A DNA stretch of 64,000 nucleotides from Trochalopteron elliotii (Eukaryota; Chordata; Aves; Passeriformes; Leiothrichidae), in assembly GCA_024734555.1 (NCBI GenBank), contig JANPWX010000106.1:2728624-2792623 (forward strand), given 5' to 3'. The position numbers and the translations under genes were made by a program. The notes below the pieces were generated by a model, which worked only from the letters and a program-made list of their open reading frames with translations, did no database searches and was not told the DNA's origin. Shown piece after piece: positions 1-13,025 of the stretch. Numbering within the stretch: the first letter of the stretch is position 1; the number at the start of each line of letters is the position of its first letter.

Positions 1-3000
1 GGGCAGAAAATGGATGAAATAAAACAGTTTCTTAAAACCACTCCAGACTCACTATTTCGAGTTTGAAGTCACACCTTCTGAAAGCCACCAAAATGACCAG
101 ATGAGAGCAGGAGCACTGGGTCAGTCAGGCTTGCTGCAATGGTAAAATGCCTGCAGTGGAATCTCTGTGCTTTTTCTGGAGGCTACAAAACATCTGAGCT
201 AGCAATGGTTTTGGTTTGTGCATAGGTTCCAGGGGAAATGAGGGAATGAAAATCTGGCCTTTAGAAGGTGTAATTAAAAATTTCACAGCAACAGGCATGA
301 ATCTAAAGTTTGGAACATGACTTGGATGTTTAATGAAGTGGAAGGGCTTCATTTTTCTGGTCCCCCTGAAGATGGGATTGCTGATTTCTGGTGTAGAGGG
401 ACTGTAAGATCTGACTTGAGGCTGCAGGGCAGGAAATCAGCGCTGCCATGACAAATTCTGTAGATTTCAGTATGTAACAGTTGTTATTCTCAGGAGAATC
501 CTGCAGCACCAATTTTTTGACCACTTCTTCACAAATTCCTTTACCTGCAAGACATGAGCATGCTGTGGATCTCTAGCCCTTGCTCTGAGCTTATCAGAGT
601 CTGGCTGTGTTATCAGCTGAGGGACTCCCAGTGCTCTGATGCTGCAAGAGACATGAGCCCTTGGAGCAGCCACCCAACACGTTCATGACTCAAAGCCAAC
701 ACCTGTAGGGCTCCTTGGAAAAGCTTTTCAGAGCTGCCATAAGAGAAAAGCAGGATTGATGGGGTAAAACAGCTTCCAAAAAGCTGCCGACCACAGCAAA
801 GTGAAGCGAAAAGGCAGCCACTCACTCCAGCTATATAGACCTTGCCTGTAGGCTGCTTTCAACAGCTCAAGATGTAATTACACATCTATTCACCACCAGT
901 GCAGGTGCAAGCTGAGCAACAGCATGAGTATAAATGTGTGTGGGTGTGCAAATGCCTCATTACGGTGATTTGTTAGGGTGCTTTGTGTCTGATGAATGTG
1001 TAAATTAGGTGCTTAGCTTACTTGAGTGAAAGAACGTTTAACTTTGCCTCCCTGGCCCATCTCTCTCCACAGACACTGGAAAAGGAAGTAGTTTGATTCC
1101 TTGTCAAAGTAGCAGCTTCCATCTAAAATCTAACCCAGCTCTCTTGTGCTGTCCTTGGGTTTCTAACAATGAAGAGAAGTGAATCTTCAGGAATTAGTCG
1201 TGTTGAATCGTATCTCTACCACATGCATGATATGCTCTTATGCAGCATTAGAGTAAGAGGCATCACATCTTGTGTTGTCATTTCTGGGACAGAAAACTGG
1301 GGCTGTTGGCTGGGTTTAAATCATTTCTGGCATTAACGAGATTCTGACCAGAGGCTTTATTTCATGTTCAGGATCTGCGCCGTATTATTTCCTATTATAT
1401 CACAACACGTTGCAAAGGAACAGCTAAGTTACCAAGACTAATCCTTTAAGTCTTTCTTTCTTTACAATGTCAGACAAAATAAGACTATGCCATATTTCTG
1501 TAATCTCTCTTGTATTATGAGAATATTATGATCTATAACAACAAAATCTCTAAACTGCACTATTCCCGTTGGCTCTGATATGCTTAGTCTTGTCCCTTTC
1601 TGTCAGAAAAGATATTTCTAAGCCTCTCTGATTTCATTTTAACATACAATATCTGGTTAGAAATCAGATTATTAATGTAAAGCAGGAAAAAGTAGTTTCC
1701 TTGTGTTTAAAAAATGAGCATTTCTGAAAAACCATGATGTAATACCCAAAGTTCTCCTCTTTCCTCAAAAAACTACTTAAAATGAAAGTTAGTTTTGAAG
1801 CTACTGCCACTTTTTCCCTACTTGGATATGTACATATAGATTAATCTGTTGAAAAGTAGATTTTGTTTCCAGACAACTTTACAGCAGCTACCAAGATCTA
1901 AAAAAGATTTCTGCAATGCTCTGCTGGCAAATTGCAGGGGAATTTCTTGAGAAAGGGAGGGGAACTTGAATTTAAAACGAATTAATTAAACCCACCAGAA
2001 TTAGCTTTCCATTTTCCATTTTCTTTTAATAGGATGAGAAAATAAATTTTAAAATATATATGAAGTGTATCCTCCTTCTGAGAGATCTGTCCTTTTGGAT
2101 AGAGTGAAAATATCATTCAATATTGTCTATTCAGAAAGTCTGGGTTTATTTTTCTGCTGGTATTTTATGATGTCTAAGCCACTATATATTCAGTAACTTA
2201 ACTCTTTTATAGTTATTTCATTTGAGCAGCCAAGCAAATCATGGTCTGAAAACTCATAAGCTCACGGCAGTGCCAAGTGTTTGGGTTGGAGAGGTTGGAG
2301 TTTTTTTTACTGTTGGGTTTTTTAAAGAAGTTATTGCAAAATATGTCTAAAATCAAAAAAAAAAAGATAGATGAATCGACAAATATAAAATTCCAGAGTG
2401 CAAAGCAGAATAGATTTTCTGCAGGTGCAGGACACAAATAGCTGATTATATAAAATATCATCTCCCAAATAAGAGAGATGAGTAATGCCCCAGGTCAGAG
2501 TGCAGCTTTTTTAGAGAAGGTTGGTAGAACTCGAGACCCTTGATGTGTTGGAATAAAGCCTAGAAGTTGTGTTGTGAGAGCAAGAGTGAGAAAAATATAA
2601 ATGGAACAAGTCATTGGAAACAGCTTCTCCTGGTTTTTTGCTCCTGGGTTCTTCTTTCACAAACAAGGGTTGTTTAACCCCTTCATCTCCTGTCACCCAC
2701 AGTAACTTTGGAGCTCACTGACAACTTTCAGCAAAGGATGGAGTTGATGAAAAATGACACCAGTGGCCCTCTGAAGTGCTGCCTGTAGGAAGAGCCTGGG
2801 TGGGAGGTCAGGTTTGGTTCCTCACCCACAGCAGAGCTGCTGTTTGAGGGCCTAAAGGGAAGAGGCTTCACTCAATCTGGCTCTTCATTAGACAACAGAG
2901 GAGCCAATCTGAAGTCCTCAGTGATAAATGAGATTTTTAGCAGTTTAAGATCAAACTGAGGACTGAAAATGCTTGATCTGGAGGGAAGCAGGTTTTGTTG

Positions 3001-4217
3001 GCTTCTCCGTTGTTACAGCAGTAACACTCATTCTATTTCCACAAGAATCATTTGGGAGAAAGGCCTCTGGAGCAGGAGCTGCTGAATTTGCTCAGGCAGA
3101 CGAGCTAGCTACTAGAATGAACTCAGACTGGATGGCAGAAAAGTCAAAAAACTGTAGAGAAAACAGAGTGAGAAGTAAAAAGAGTTGCAAGAAGCTCTAT
3201 CCTGTCACATGAGAACAAGAGAATGTAAGGAAGCACCAACCCAGTGAGACAGAAGGAATGCCAGTCTTCAGACCAGCCCGTGCTGCCTTCAGTGATACTT
3301 CCTTGGACTAAAGAAGAGAGATAAAGGATAAATTTCTATTAGTTAGAGTTCCTTCTTAAAACATCTCCATTCATGCACGAAGGACGCTCCTTTGTACTTC
3401 TACATGTTAAAATTATCTTTTCTTTGGCTTCCTTTCAGTTTATTCTTCTGGCTGAGTTACAGCAGCAAAGTACACCATAACACTAAGGAGTCTCTCTGCT
3501 ATCCATCTTGACAGCTGTAGTTCACATTCCCTATGTTTGCCTTAAGAAAATCCACATCTGATCATGTCATCTGTTAAGTTCACCACTGCTGCAAGGGTTC
3601 AAGGCAGCAGCCTCGGGCAGTGGCTGATATTTGCTCCCACTGCAGATCAAACAGAATCAAGGGTTTAGTGAAGATACACAGTTTTTGTATCACGCCATTC
3701 CATCCTGAATTGATATCAGGAGTTTACAGTGAAATAGCACATTCTCAGGAACCTCTGGTATGTTCCTAAATGCAGGGGATTCCCAGGTGGCAGGAGTTCA
3801 CATATGTTCCTCACTTGCAGGAAGATGTGTTATTTAGTTCTCTGCAATTAAGTATCTCCTGTGAAATCTGAAATGAAACTCACAGTTTATCTCAGTTCTG
3901 ATTTTTCCATTAATTTTCTTGAGTTAAACAAGGCATTTAAAACTTATGTTGGGCAAGTGGAGAATTTGGATGAGTCCAAGACTTCATTTTCTTTTTTCTA
4001 GAGCTTTCTCTGCATGGCTGGTAGTCTAATATGAGTACATATTCTGTCCTTCAAGGCACTGTAACATGGAGCAAAGTCAAATGAGCAACTGTCATGGAAG
4101 AAAACATTTAAGCTGAAGTTAAGTTGAAGTGCTGTATCTGAAAATAGGATGTTTTTCTCCTTGAAACCTCTGCGGTCCCAGAAAGCTGCTACCCAGTCTA
4201 CAGAGCTGCTATAATTT

Positions 4218-4232
4218 AAAAAAAAAAAAAAA
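4218..4232 (+). repeat. A15 homopolymer
   Basis: Uninterrupted A-tract in intron 1. Confidence 0.9.
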
Positions 4233-6298
4233 TTACATTTCTTCTTCTATCCTAAATGCAGAGCTTACAAAATTACAGAAGTCCCATCTGCAAAGCATAA
4301 ACTTCAGAGAAACCCAATTAAGTCAGTGTTGCATACACTCTCATGTTCTCTCTGCTTAAATATTCCACACAGATTCATCTCATTCATGATGGAACAATTA
4401 CAAATGAACTTGCAGGAGCCAAGAAACTCTCTTGGAGGTTGATTTCCACTCAGGTTCTGTCTGAGCTCCCCAAGACAGCAGGACTGGTTCGAGATGCTGA
4501 GCAGACCTGCCCAAAGCATGAGCCCCTGTGGCTGTTATTTGAAGGCAGCACAGGAGACTGACCCTGATGATTTCATGTGGAATTCATGTGTGTTCCTTCC
4601 CTTTGCTCCCAGCCTGTCCCAAGCTTCCAGCCCCTGTCAAAAACACTGTCCTTGGCTTGACACACCTCAGTCCTGACCCACTGCAGCATTTCTTGTGTTC
4701 TTTTAAGGATAAAAACCCAAGTCTTAGTGCAGGCTGTTTAGCTGAGAGATGAGATTCAGAGTTCTGAGAGCAACTGAATGAAAAGTGACAGCCATTCCCA
4801 GCAGATCAATATGGACAAGGCACAGGGAAGACTGTGTGGCCTGAGGGATGGAGCAGCCCTCAGAACACAGTGAAGGCTTCACTGGTTTGATGTAATGCAG
4901 TGATCTGTGTCCACTTGCTGGTTATGCAGCAGCTGAACAGTTTGAGGATGTTAAAAAAAAAAAAATTAGATTAAGGAAATTAACACACAAACTGTCTCTT
5001 CATTATATGACCAATTCTGAAGTGCTTTATGCATAAGGACAAGCCTTCCTTCAGCTGCAACCACAGGTCCACATTCCTGACCCAGAATATCACTGCACTC
5101 CAGAAAGCAAGATAAGATCCCCTTTGATTCAGATCATCTTACTGAAATATTTATGAAGACTCAAGCACGGAGCTATTGACCTGCCTCAAGTCCCTATATG
5201 AGGTTCTCTCTGGGGCATGTATAAATTGTGTGCTTGTTAGGCCATAAATCAACTTGAATTTCAAACAAAAGCATGGGATTTAATGGGCACAAAGAATCTA
5301 TTGTATTAGCATCCAAACTGGGTACATTTTGCAGCAAAATCAAGGTATATTTAGTTTTACTTACTTTTAGTATTTATAGACTTGACCTGCTTAGAGAAGC
5401 AAGGGCAATTAATTCTACATAATAAATTTTAAAAATACAAAGCCATAAATTTGGTTTAAAACCCTCATTTTATAAATAAGTAAATGGTGTAGCCCATTCA
5501 TTTGAGCACAACTTGGGCATCTTGAAAGAGAATTCTCAAATTAAAGATTTGGGGGGAAATGAACACTGTTACTTAACTACTCACTAGAATATACAGTTAA
5601 ATTTCCAGATAAACATGACTCCCAGCATTATGTAACTCATTCCATTCTCAAAGTGTGGTGCAAACATGAACTGAATGAATAATCTTAAACCACCTTCATT
5701 CATAGCTAAAGTGTGAAGATCTTTTATTATTTAACAGACACGAGTTCCTCTTATTTGCATAGAGAAGCAACTACTTGTGTGCACAAGTTATTAGGTGTGT
5801 AAATTAGGTCTGAGTTCTTTTACTTAAGGCATGCAATCAAATTTGGGGTTTACTTTTATTTTAAAAGAAAGCGTGAATTAAAGAGACAAAGGTAAACATA
5901 AAAAACCATCAGGTATTTCCAATATGATGACCTCACTCTCACAAATCCAGTCTAGGTTTTGATGGTGTATAATCAGTATTTCCACTTCTTGGATAAAGAG
6001 GTTTTAACGGTTTAAGTGTCTTTTCAGCAACATTCAGACTACCTGCCAACTTGGGATTTAGAATAAAAGAACTTTTAAACACTTTTTTCCCCATTAAAGC
6101 TCTGTATTTCCTTCACAGAACTCTAAAGTTTGGCTAAATACAAACCTCCAAACACTGGGAACACTCAAACCCTGGAAAAGCCTAAAAACTACCCTCGGCA
6201 TGAACAGCATACTTATTAACTGACCTCGTTTAATTTCTGCAAAAGTAGCATTAAAACATAACTTCACCAAGGTCTCTCTTGATTCCTAAAAAATAAAC

Positions 6299-6324
6299 TA
6301 TCAGTATATATATATATACTGATA
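6299..6324. repeat. Perfect 26-bp AT-rich palindrome
   Basis: From 6299 to 6324 the sequence equals its own reverse complement: TATCAG, then alternating TA, then CTGATA. A further TATCAG copy follows at about 6344. It can extrude as a cruciform and lies in PHACTR3 intron 1. Confidence 0.9.
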
Positions 6325-7228
6325 TACATATATATATACAGAGTATCAGTAAGTAAAACACTCAGGCAACAGCAAAAAGCAGTTTGTGCTAAGTGTGCAT
6401 CATGTTGAGCAGTGTAATGATACCCCACCACTGGCACAAATTATATGTGCAGGACCAAAATTATGCATTTGGAGTAAGAGGATCCACACCCAGGAAGTGC
6501 CACCTCTGCAGCTTCCCCAGCACACTGTGCCCATCCTCCTCTCCAGGGATGGAGAGATCATCCTCCCCTCCTGGAAAATGCTGGAGCAGAGCAGCCATGT
6601 GTGAGATGAGCCCTGCCAGGGACAAGGGCTGCTGGGGAAAGAGGAGATTCTCTGCTGCAGGACACAGGAAAAAAGGGAGTTCTGTGCTTCCAGTGAAGTT
6701 TCTTTCCATCACAGGGACCATTTCTTCAAATATAACTCCCAGTGTAGTACTTGGTAATATGGTGATGATTTTTCAGGTGCTATGTCAGAAAAAAACTCCA
6801 ACTCTACACTCACACAAACAGCAAATGTTTTGGGAAGCTTTCTGGGACTCAATTTGGATTTCAATGGAGAGGAAAATGGGATATTAACTAATAGCCTGGA
6901 TGTTTCTATTCACTACTGAGAATTCCTGAGTACAGCCCCCCCATTAGGTGTGCAATAGTAACTTTCTGCAGGGAGCCCTTTTGTTAGGAACTTCTGAGTG
7001 AGAGAATATCATTAAGTTTCATACATATATAAAACATAGGATTCAATTATAAACTGGAGCAAAAGCACTGATTAGCTAATTTTGTCCATAAATTAATAAA
7101 GGAAAGAATGTAGGAGACCTGGTAAAATTCTGTTTCAGAAGAAATATAATGCAGGCAAAACAAACTCTGTTAACAGAACAGACTTGTTGATAGAGAAAGA
7201 TGAAACAGAAACCAAAATCTTTCTGGTG

Positions 7229-7253
7229 AAAAAAAAAAAAACAAAAAAAAAAA
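7229..7253 (+). repeat. A-tract interrupted by one C
   Basis: A13, C, A11, then CAACCC. On the minus strand it makes a Phe-rich open frame that is not a gene. Confidence 0.9.
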
Positions 7254-8710
7254 CAACCCAAACAACTTTTTATAGTTGTTTGCCTGGCTCAAGCATTAGG
7301 ATCAAATTTGAAAATTCATGCAACAACTAAAGACATCACAGATAAGCCTTTAAGTCCCTGATTTAAGTTGCAGAGCTCCAAAGGACTGCAGAAGGATGAA
7401 GCAGCAGCCCAGTTGACAGGCAGGGCACCCACAGCACCTCTCTGTCCTCCCTCTGCTATCAATTTCTTTCCATCTTAAGCACATGTTGGAAGTTAAGCAC
7501 ACACTTAGAAGATTTTCTGAATGATGGGCTTGGCTTGAATGGATTTGCAGCAGAAATGGCTCAAGCAGATTCAGAGAGCTGGCACCAATCTCTGTGCACT
7601 CCAGTGCAATTCCTGTTTGTCTTTGCCTTCCCTTTGCTCCATGCCAGCACCTGCAGCCCAAACCTTCCACACTTCACTCTCAATCTGCTTTTGAGCTCCC
7701 AAACATCTCCTGCCAGTAACTTCCAACATCACTGAGGTTACCAGTGCCCTGGTTAAGGGGGAAAGCACAGATTTCCAGTGGCTCACAGGCTGCCTACCAC
7801 TGCTCAAGACTCAGACTGAACAATCTTCTTCAAGGAACAAATTCAGCAGTGACAGGAGTCAATTAAAATCTTTAGCAGCTAAATCAACCCAAAAATCTTA
7901 CTAGAAGACAATGATAGATAGGGAGTGGCACAGAACATCCAGGGGAAGTTACAGCTTCAAAACAGAAGATGAGAAAGAAAAAGCCATATTAGAGAGTATT
8001 CCTGTACCTGCTGTTTATTGCACCACAACTGATGTCCTTCCTCACACTGCCTGTGAGGCTCTGCTGGGTTTCAGCTCAGCCTCCAGCCCAAAGAGAGATG
8101 ATGTAAAAGGAACATAACACTTCAATTCTCATCTCAGCATCTCTTCTTAGCATCTTAGAAGAATACTTACAAGAATGCTGCCTGCTACAGAAGTTTTGAA
8201 TTACGAAAATTAGAAAGAGTGGTGGAGGACCTTTTAAGTCTTATGCAGTCTCCCCTGGAGTTAATTCAGAGCACAGTGCTGCTGATTACATGTGATATCA
8301 ATAGAAATTAAGAGGGAATTAGTGTCTGGCCTAGACATAATCATGTATCTCTGGAACAGCTACTTTGCAGTAGCTTTAACTTGTCAGGCCTTGAAGCACA
8401 CCACACCAGAGGAGAGGCTGAGGAGCCCCCCTTCACCAGGCAGAAAGAAATTATGATGAGAGCTGTTAACAACATCTAACACCACGGCCTGCACCACAAG
8501 AGCTCCTTGCCTCCCTACACATCCTTCACTGGAGGACAGGGAACACATGGTGGACCACTGGCAAGGTCTGCTGGAGAGCTCAGTAATGCCCATCCTGGAG
8601 ATTTTCTTTAATTGTGTGGTGCCAGGAAGGAACAGCAGCAGCACGGAGAGCAAAATGTGATGGCATCAATGTGTACTTGTACAAATTCAAATGGATTATC
8701 CCAAAATTAA

Positions 8711-8729
8711 GGGGGGAGGGGGGGAGGGG
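8711..8729 (+). repeat. G-rich tract with G-quadruplex potential
   Basis: Three G runs (6, 7 and 4) separated by single A bases. These contain four or more GGG blocks with one-base loops, the classic quadruplex pattern. It lies on the template strand of PHACTR3 intron 1, just upstream of the CR1 fragment. Confidence 0.8.
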
Positions 8730-9037
8730 ATGACATTTTCACACATTGTCATGGTTGTCTGTATCTCCTCAAGTAATACAGAGTTTTGACATGGTGTGTT
8801 CTTCTTCAGTCTGTGCACCCCTCCCTCTTCTGATACAAATCAAATGAGATTGTCAATCTTCCCTCTGCCCTGTGACTGCTGGAAGGATGTAATGAGAGCA
8901 ATATTTTGGCTTCCTGCAACTGTCTCTCAATTAGATGGTGATACTGAAATCTGTTCTCTTCAGACTCTCCTTTCTCTCTTGATCCTTATCTGGGAAAGGT
9001 GGAGGAGGGGAAAGACAAGTAAGATAAGGAAATTCTT

Positions 9038-9187
9038 GACATCCCTGGAAGTGTTCAAGGCCAGGTTGGATGGGGCTTGGAGCAACCTGATCAGATCAGG
9101 TTAGGAAGGTGCCCATGCCTGTGGTAGGGAGTTGGAACCAGATCATCTGTAAGGGCCCTTCCAACCCAAATCATTCTATGATTCTGT
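9038..9187 (+). mobile_element. CR1 LINE fragment, intact 3' end
   Basis: The text follows the CR1 3' consensus: a 'ccctggaagtgttcaaggcc' block, a 'gttggatggggcttggagcaacctg' block, a 'ttggaaccagatcatctgtaaggg' block, and the terminal ATTCTATGATTCTGTGA repeats at 9173-9189. It is a 5'-truncated insertion of about 150 bp in PHACTR3 intron 1, antisense to the gene. CR1 is the main non-LTR retrotransposon of birds and other sauropsids. Confidence 0.93.
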
Positions 9188-10832
9188 GAATAAGAAGAAA
9201 TTCACTTTCTTAACAGCCTGGCCTAGAGACTGTAGTTAAGCAAGACATGAGTATTTTGATGTCTGTTTCCCAAACTAAGGACATCCTCCTTTTTCAAGGC
9301 TTGCTCACTCAGTGTGACAGTGAGCTTAAACAGACCCAAACACGAAACCCAGTGTTTGTTGTACAACAGAAATTCTCATAAAATACTGCTCAGTCAGTGG
9401 CCATTAAATAGTTCACTTAAATACAGGCTGAAATGCACGATTTTATCTTAAAGGAGAAAATAAATAACTGATCCAATTAAAGCAAAGAAACCCTCATTAC
9501 TTCTTATCTTTCCTATACCATTTCCAGTATTCACTGTGTTACCAATAGGACCTCTATGAACCATTTAAATGCTGGAGGAAATTATCTTTTTGTCAGTAGA
9601 GCCTGAACTAAATTCCATCTTTTCTTCTCAGACCACAACTGTGACGTCTTTACTGATCACTGTGAGGAGCTGCTGTTCAATTAAAGTTGCACATGAAGAA
9701 TCTAAATCAGTGAATTTGTATCTCTGTTTTGGAATAAATAGCTATTAACTGTCCCTAGTCTAGTTTACTGAGCACCTTGTTTATCTGACTTATTACAGGA
9801 ATATTTGTAAGACTGTAGTGGCATGTGGTAATTTTGTAAGTTTTTTAACATGTGATAAAATTCACTATAGTCTGTAAAGATTACAGCTCTTCTAAATCAA
9901 GGTTATAAAATTGCTTTTCATTTCTACAGTGCTTGCTTTGTGAGGAAAAGCACACTAGATAAGAAGTTTTATCACGAAGCCTTTATTGTTCAAGGCTTGG
10001 AGTAATTGCAGCTTCTGCTGGCAATTTAGTCAGGACTGTGAGTGTGCAGGACTTCTCAAAAATCAGCATCTAAGGCTGTTTGAACCAGCCAGTTACTGAG
10101 TTATTCCATGCTCTTGCTGGATGAAAACAGAGTCCTCTTTAAAAAAGAACAAAACACAACAAAAACCTCACAAACAAACTTCAGCTCTGCTCTCATACGG
10201 GGAAACTCCCTTTGACATTTCACCCAAGCAATAGTTCATCAAAAAATTGCAGATGAAGCACTGGGAAGGTGAACCAACCCTTGCTATCTGCATCGTGCTC
10301 ATCCCGAGTTTCTTGGATCTGATGTTTACATTGCTCAGGGACAGTTAAAAGGGATGATTTGGTCCAGTGAGAGCAGATCCTGAGACAGCCAGTGAGGCTC
10401 AAACCCCGCTGTGATAGCTCAGTTCACTGGTTAAACTGGTGCTTCAGGAGGGAAAGGAGAATCAAGCATTGCATCACAGGATTTCCTTTGGGAAATACAT
10501 GAAACTCTTTATGCTGCTCTACATTCTCAGCTATGGCACTGAAACTTCCTGCATAAAGCTGGGCTAAACAAAAAAATACTGGAACTGTCAAGCAGATGAA
10601 TATAAATATGTCTTTAAACCAAAAATCCACCAGGAAATTTTTGAGAGTCTAGGCTGCCTTCATCTGTTACCACATTTCCTACCTCAATATACTTTCCTCA
10701 GTAGGCACAGCCAAATGAGTTGGTGCAGAATAATCCCTGACCACATCATACAGCCAAAAACTTCCAAAACAGGAGTGCATCTCCAGCAGGGATATGGCAT
10801 CACTCAAACGCCAGGTAAAAGTAGGAATGGTT

Positions 10833-10860
10833 CAGTTATACCCAGCTACAGTTATACCCA
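10833..10860. repeat. Two-copy direct repeat, 16-bp period
   Basis: CAGTTATACCCA occurs at 10833-10844 and again at 10849-10860, separated by GCTA. A short local duplication in intron 1. Confidence 0.85.
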
Positions 10861-12384
10861 TATTCTGGTATAATTAATTTTGGTCTGTCTGTCTGTAACT
10901 TAAACATGTAACTTAAATGTTCATAAAATTAATTTCATTTTTAGATTAATGAAGAATCTTACATGTTCACACTTCTCTACGTGGTTTGTCTGCAAGCAGG
11001 GTGGGATGTAAACACGAACTTTGGACATATCATTTCCCACTCCTAAGACTGTCTTTTGACTCAGAGTCCAAAGATGATTCTGTTGGTATAATGATAAAGA
11101 TAAAATTATTTTCCAGGACAGTAAAATAAGATAAACTGCAATTATGTCATCTAGCATTCATGATTCTTAATATAAATTGTATTCCACATTTTTAAGCAGC
11201 CAAATATATGAAATTGCTCACAATGATTACTCACAACACTGTAGGGTAAAATTTTATTGAAATTAAGCAATTTAGGTTAATTTTATTATCATCTGGAAGC
11301 ATAGAGATGTTGAATACTATTTGATGAACAAATTGAAAACCTGAAAATCCTACCAAACATGCTAATCCTACCACTGACTATTCATACCTACCTGGACAAA
11401 ACCCACATGTATCTGTTGTTTCTCTCTACATATTGCATGAATAACAGAACACATACAAGACACCTTCTCTTGCATTTTAGTAGAGCTCCTGCCATGCAAT
11501 GGGACACTGGTTTATCTGATGGAGTCTGTATTAGGGGAAAAAAAATGCTCCTTGGTATTGACAGCTCCTTCTCCTAACAAAAAGCACAATAATGTTTATA
11601 TCTTTGTCTGTTTGTCGGACACGTTGTGCACGTTCTTTGTTGTGTATCTCACAAAGGCCAAGAGAATTAATTAGTGGAAAACAATCTAGAGGAATTAAAA
11701 CCGAGGTTGCACACGCCTTCCTTTCATTAGTCACTCCTGCTTCCAGAAATCAAATGGCAGGAACATACATTCCTCTTTCAGTCAAGATTGCCCCTTTGGG
11801 AGTGAGTCGAGCAGTTCATGTTAGAAGAGTCCTTTGTTCCCTTCACTTAGGGTATCGGAGCAGTTGGTAATCAGGGATAAATCATCCACTGTTTGCCTTA
11901 ATTCAATTTGTATTTCACTCCAGACCAATGTGCTCACAACTGCTTGATAAGGCAAATAAATAGAAGAACTTAAATTAGATACAAATATTAATATCCTCAT
12001 CAGCTCAGAAGGAAGCAATACAGCAGGTATATGAATAGAGCCTGGAATATTTTATTTACTCAGTAATCTGAGAAAGGGGAGCAAAGTTCAACCCGAAATT
12101 GCATCCAGGGACTGTCTCCTGCAGGCTGATAGTGCCTGACCCAACCCCTAAACCCGTTTCTAGGCTTAGAAATCAGGAGCGGGTAGTGATGATCAACACC
12201 TCATTCATTGTCTTTACGCTGTTTTGATTACTTCTCTTCTCATAAAGAAACCTGACAGCTCTTGTGTGACCACCATCTATTCAGGGAAACTGAGAGTAAA
12301 CTGCCTCTTACCCTTTGCTTCCAGCTTGTTGTTGTGCCTTTCCGGTCAATCACATCACATCAAAGTGATGTAGCTATTTGTTTC

Positions 12385-12400
12385 TTTTTTTTTTTTTTTT
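12385..12400 (+). repeat. T16 homopolymer
   Basis: Uninterrupted T-tract in intron 1, about 630 bp downstream of the PHACTR3 donor on the gene strand. Confidence 0.9.
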
Positions 12401-12540
12401 GTCCTAAAGGTCTCAACATTGCTTAGATTTTGACGATCTGAAATTACTGAGTCACCACCAACAGACATTTGAAATTACTCCTCAAAGTGAAGATGAAAAC
12501 ACCATTAGCCATTGTTTAAAAAAAAAAAATCCAATGACAA

Positions 12541-12769
12541 TATTCTATTTATACACTAATGATTGGGCTGTGTCCCCTCAGCACCACCCTCTGTGCCCAC
12601 ACTTCATAAGGAGATTACGCTGCTCCCTATGAAGTGAAAATTACCTTCTTGTGGGCAGAAAGCGTTTAATTATGACTCTGCTTGCCTTGTCTCCATGGCG
12701 ATCCCATGCAAACAGCCTGCTTTATTAGCGCTCATTTCCCCCTCCCCACCAAAGTCATAAATGAGCTCT
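12541..12769. promoter_or_regulatory. Promoter-proximal regulatory block candidate with dyad, RFX-like and octamer-like sites
   Basis: This stretch just inside intron 1 holds an imperfect 14-bp inverted repeat (12600-12636), an RFX X-box-like palindrome GTCTCCATGGCGAT (12689-12702), and ATGCAAAC (12706-12713), close to the POU octamer. TTTAATTA and TTATTAGCGCTCATTT homeodomain-type strings are also present. Such clustering next to a developmental, neuronal promoter suggests an enhancer or conserved non-coding element. This is inference from motifs; conservation was not tested. Confidence 0.4.
12600..12636. repeat. Imperfect inverted repeat, 14-bp arms, 9-bp loop
   Basis: Left arm CACTTCATAAGGAG (12600-12613) and right arm CTCCCTATGAAGTG (12623-12636) are reverse complements at 13 of 14 positions. 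They are separated by ATTACGCTG. In the PHACTR3 sense RNA the single mismatch becomes a G-U pair, giving an uninterrupted 14-bp stem. Confidence 0.85.
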
Positions 12770-13025
12770 GCTGGAGCCGGGGTCGAGCCCCGGGGACCCC
12801 CGGCCGGCCGGACCGAGCGCCGGCCGCGCCCCCCGCGCTCACCGGGCGATGCCAAAGCCGCGGGACGCGCTCGCTCTAATCCCCTTTGGAGCTCAGCCGC
12901 TGCACCATTTCGGCACTTACTGCAGGAAATCTGTTCCCGATTCCTGCCCGCCCGCGGCGGACGGGTTCCCTTACAAATTAACGGATGCTCCCGGCGCGCC
13001 CCGAGCGCCGCCGGCGAGAGCGGGG

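Noticed and set aside
996..5809. Shared 14-mer TGTGTAAATTAGGT at 997-1010 and 5796-5809
   Set aside because: A few chance 14-mer matches are expected within 64 kb, and the flanks do not align.
6393..6887. 164-codon plus-strand open frame
   Set aside because: Starts at GTG, has no recognised domain, and lies in the PHACTR3 intron on the opposite strand.
12577..12600. REST/RE1-like half-site CTCAGCACCAC near the PHACTR3 promoter
   Set aside because: Only the left half fits; the following CCTCTGTGCC does not match the GGACAG half.
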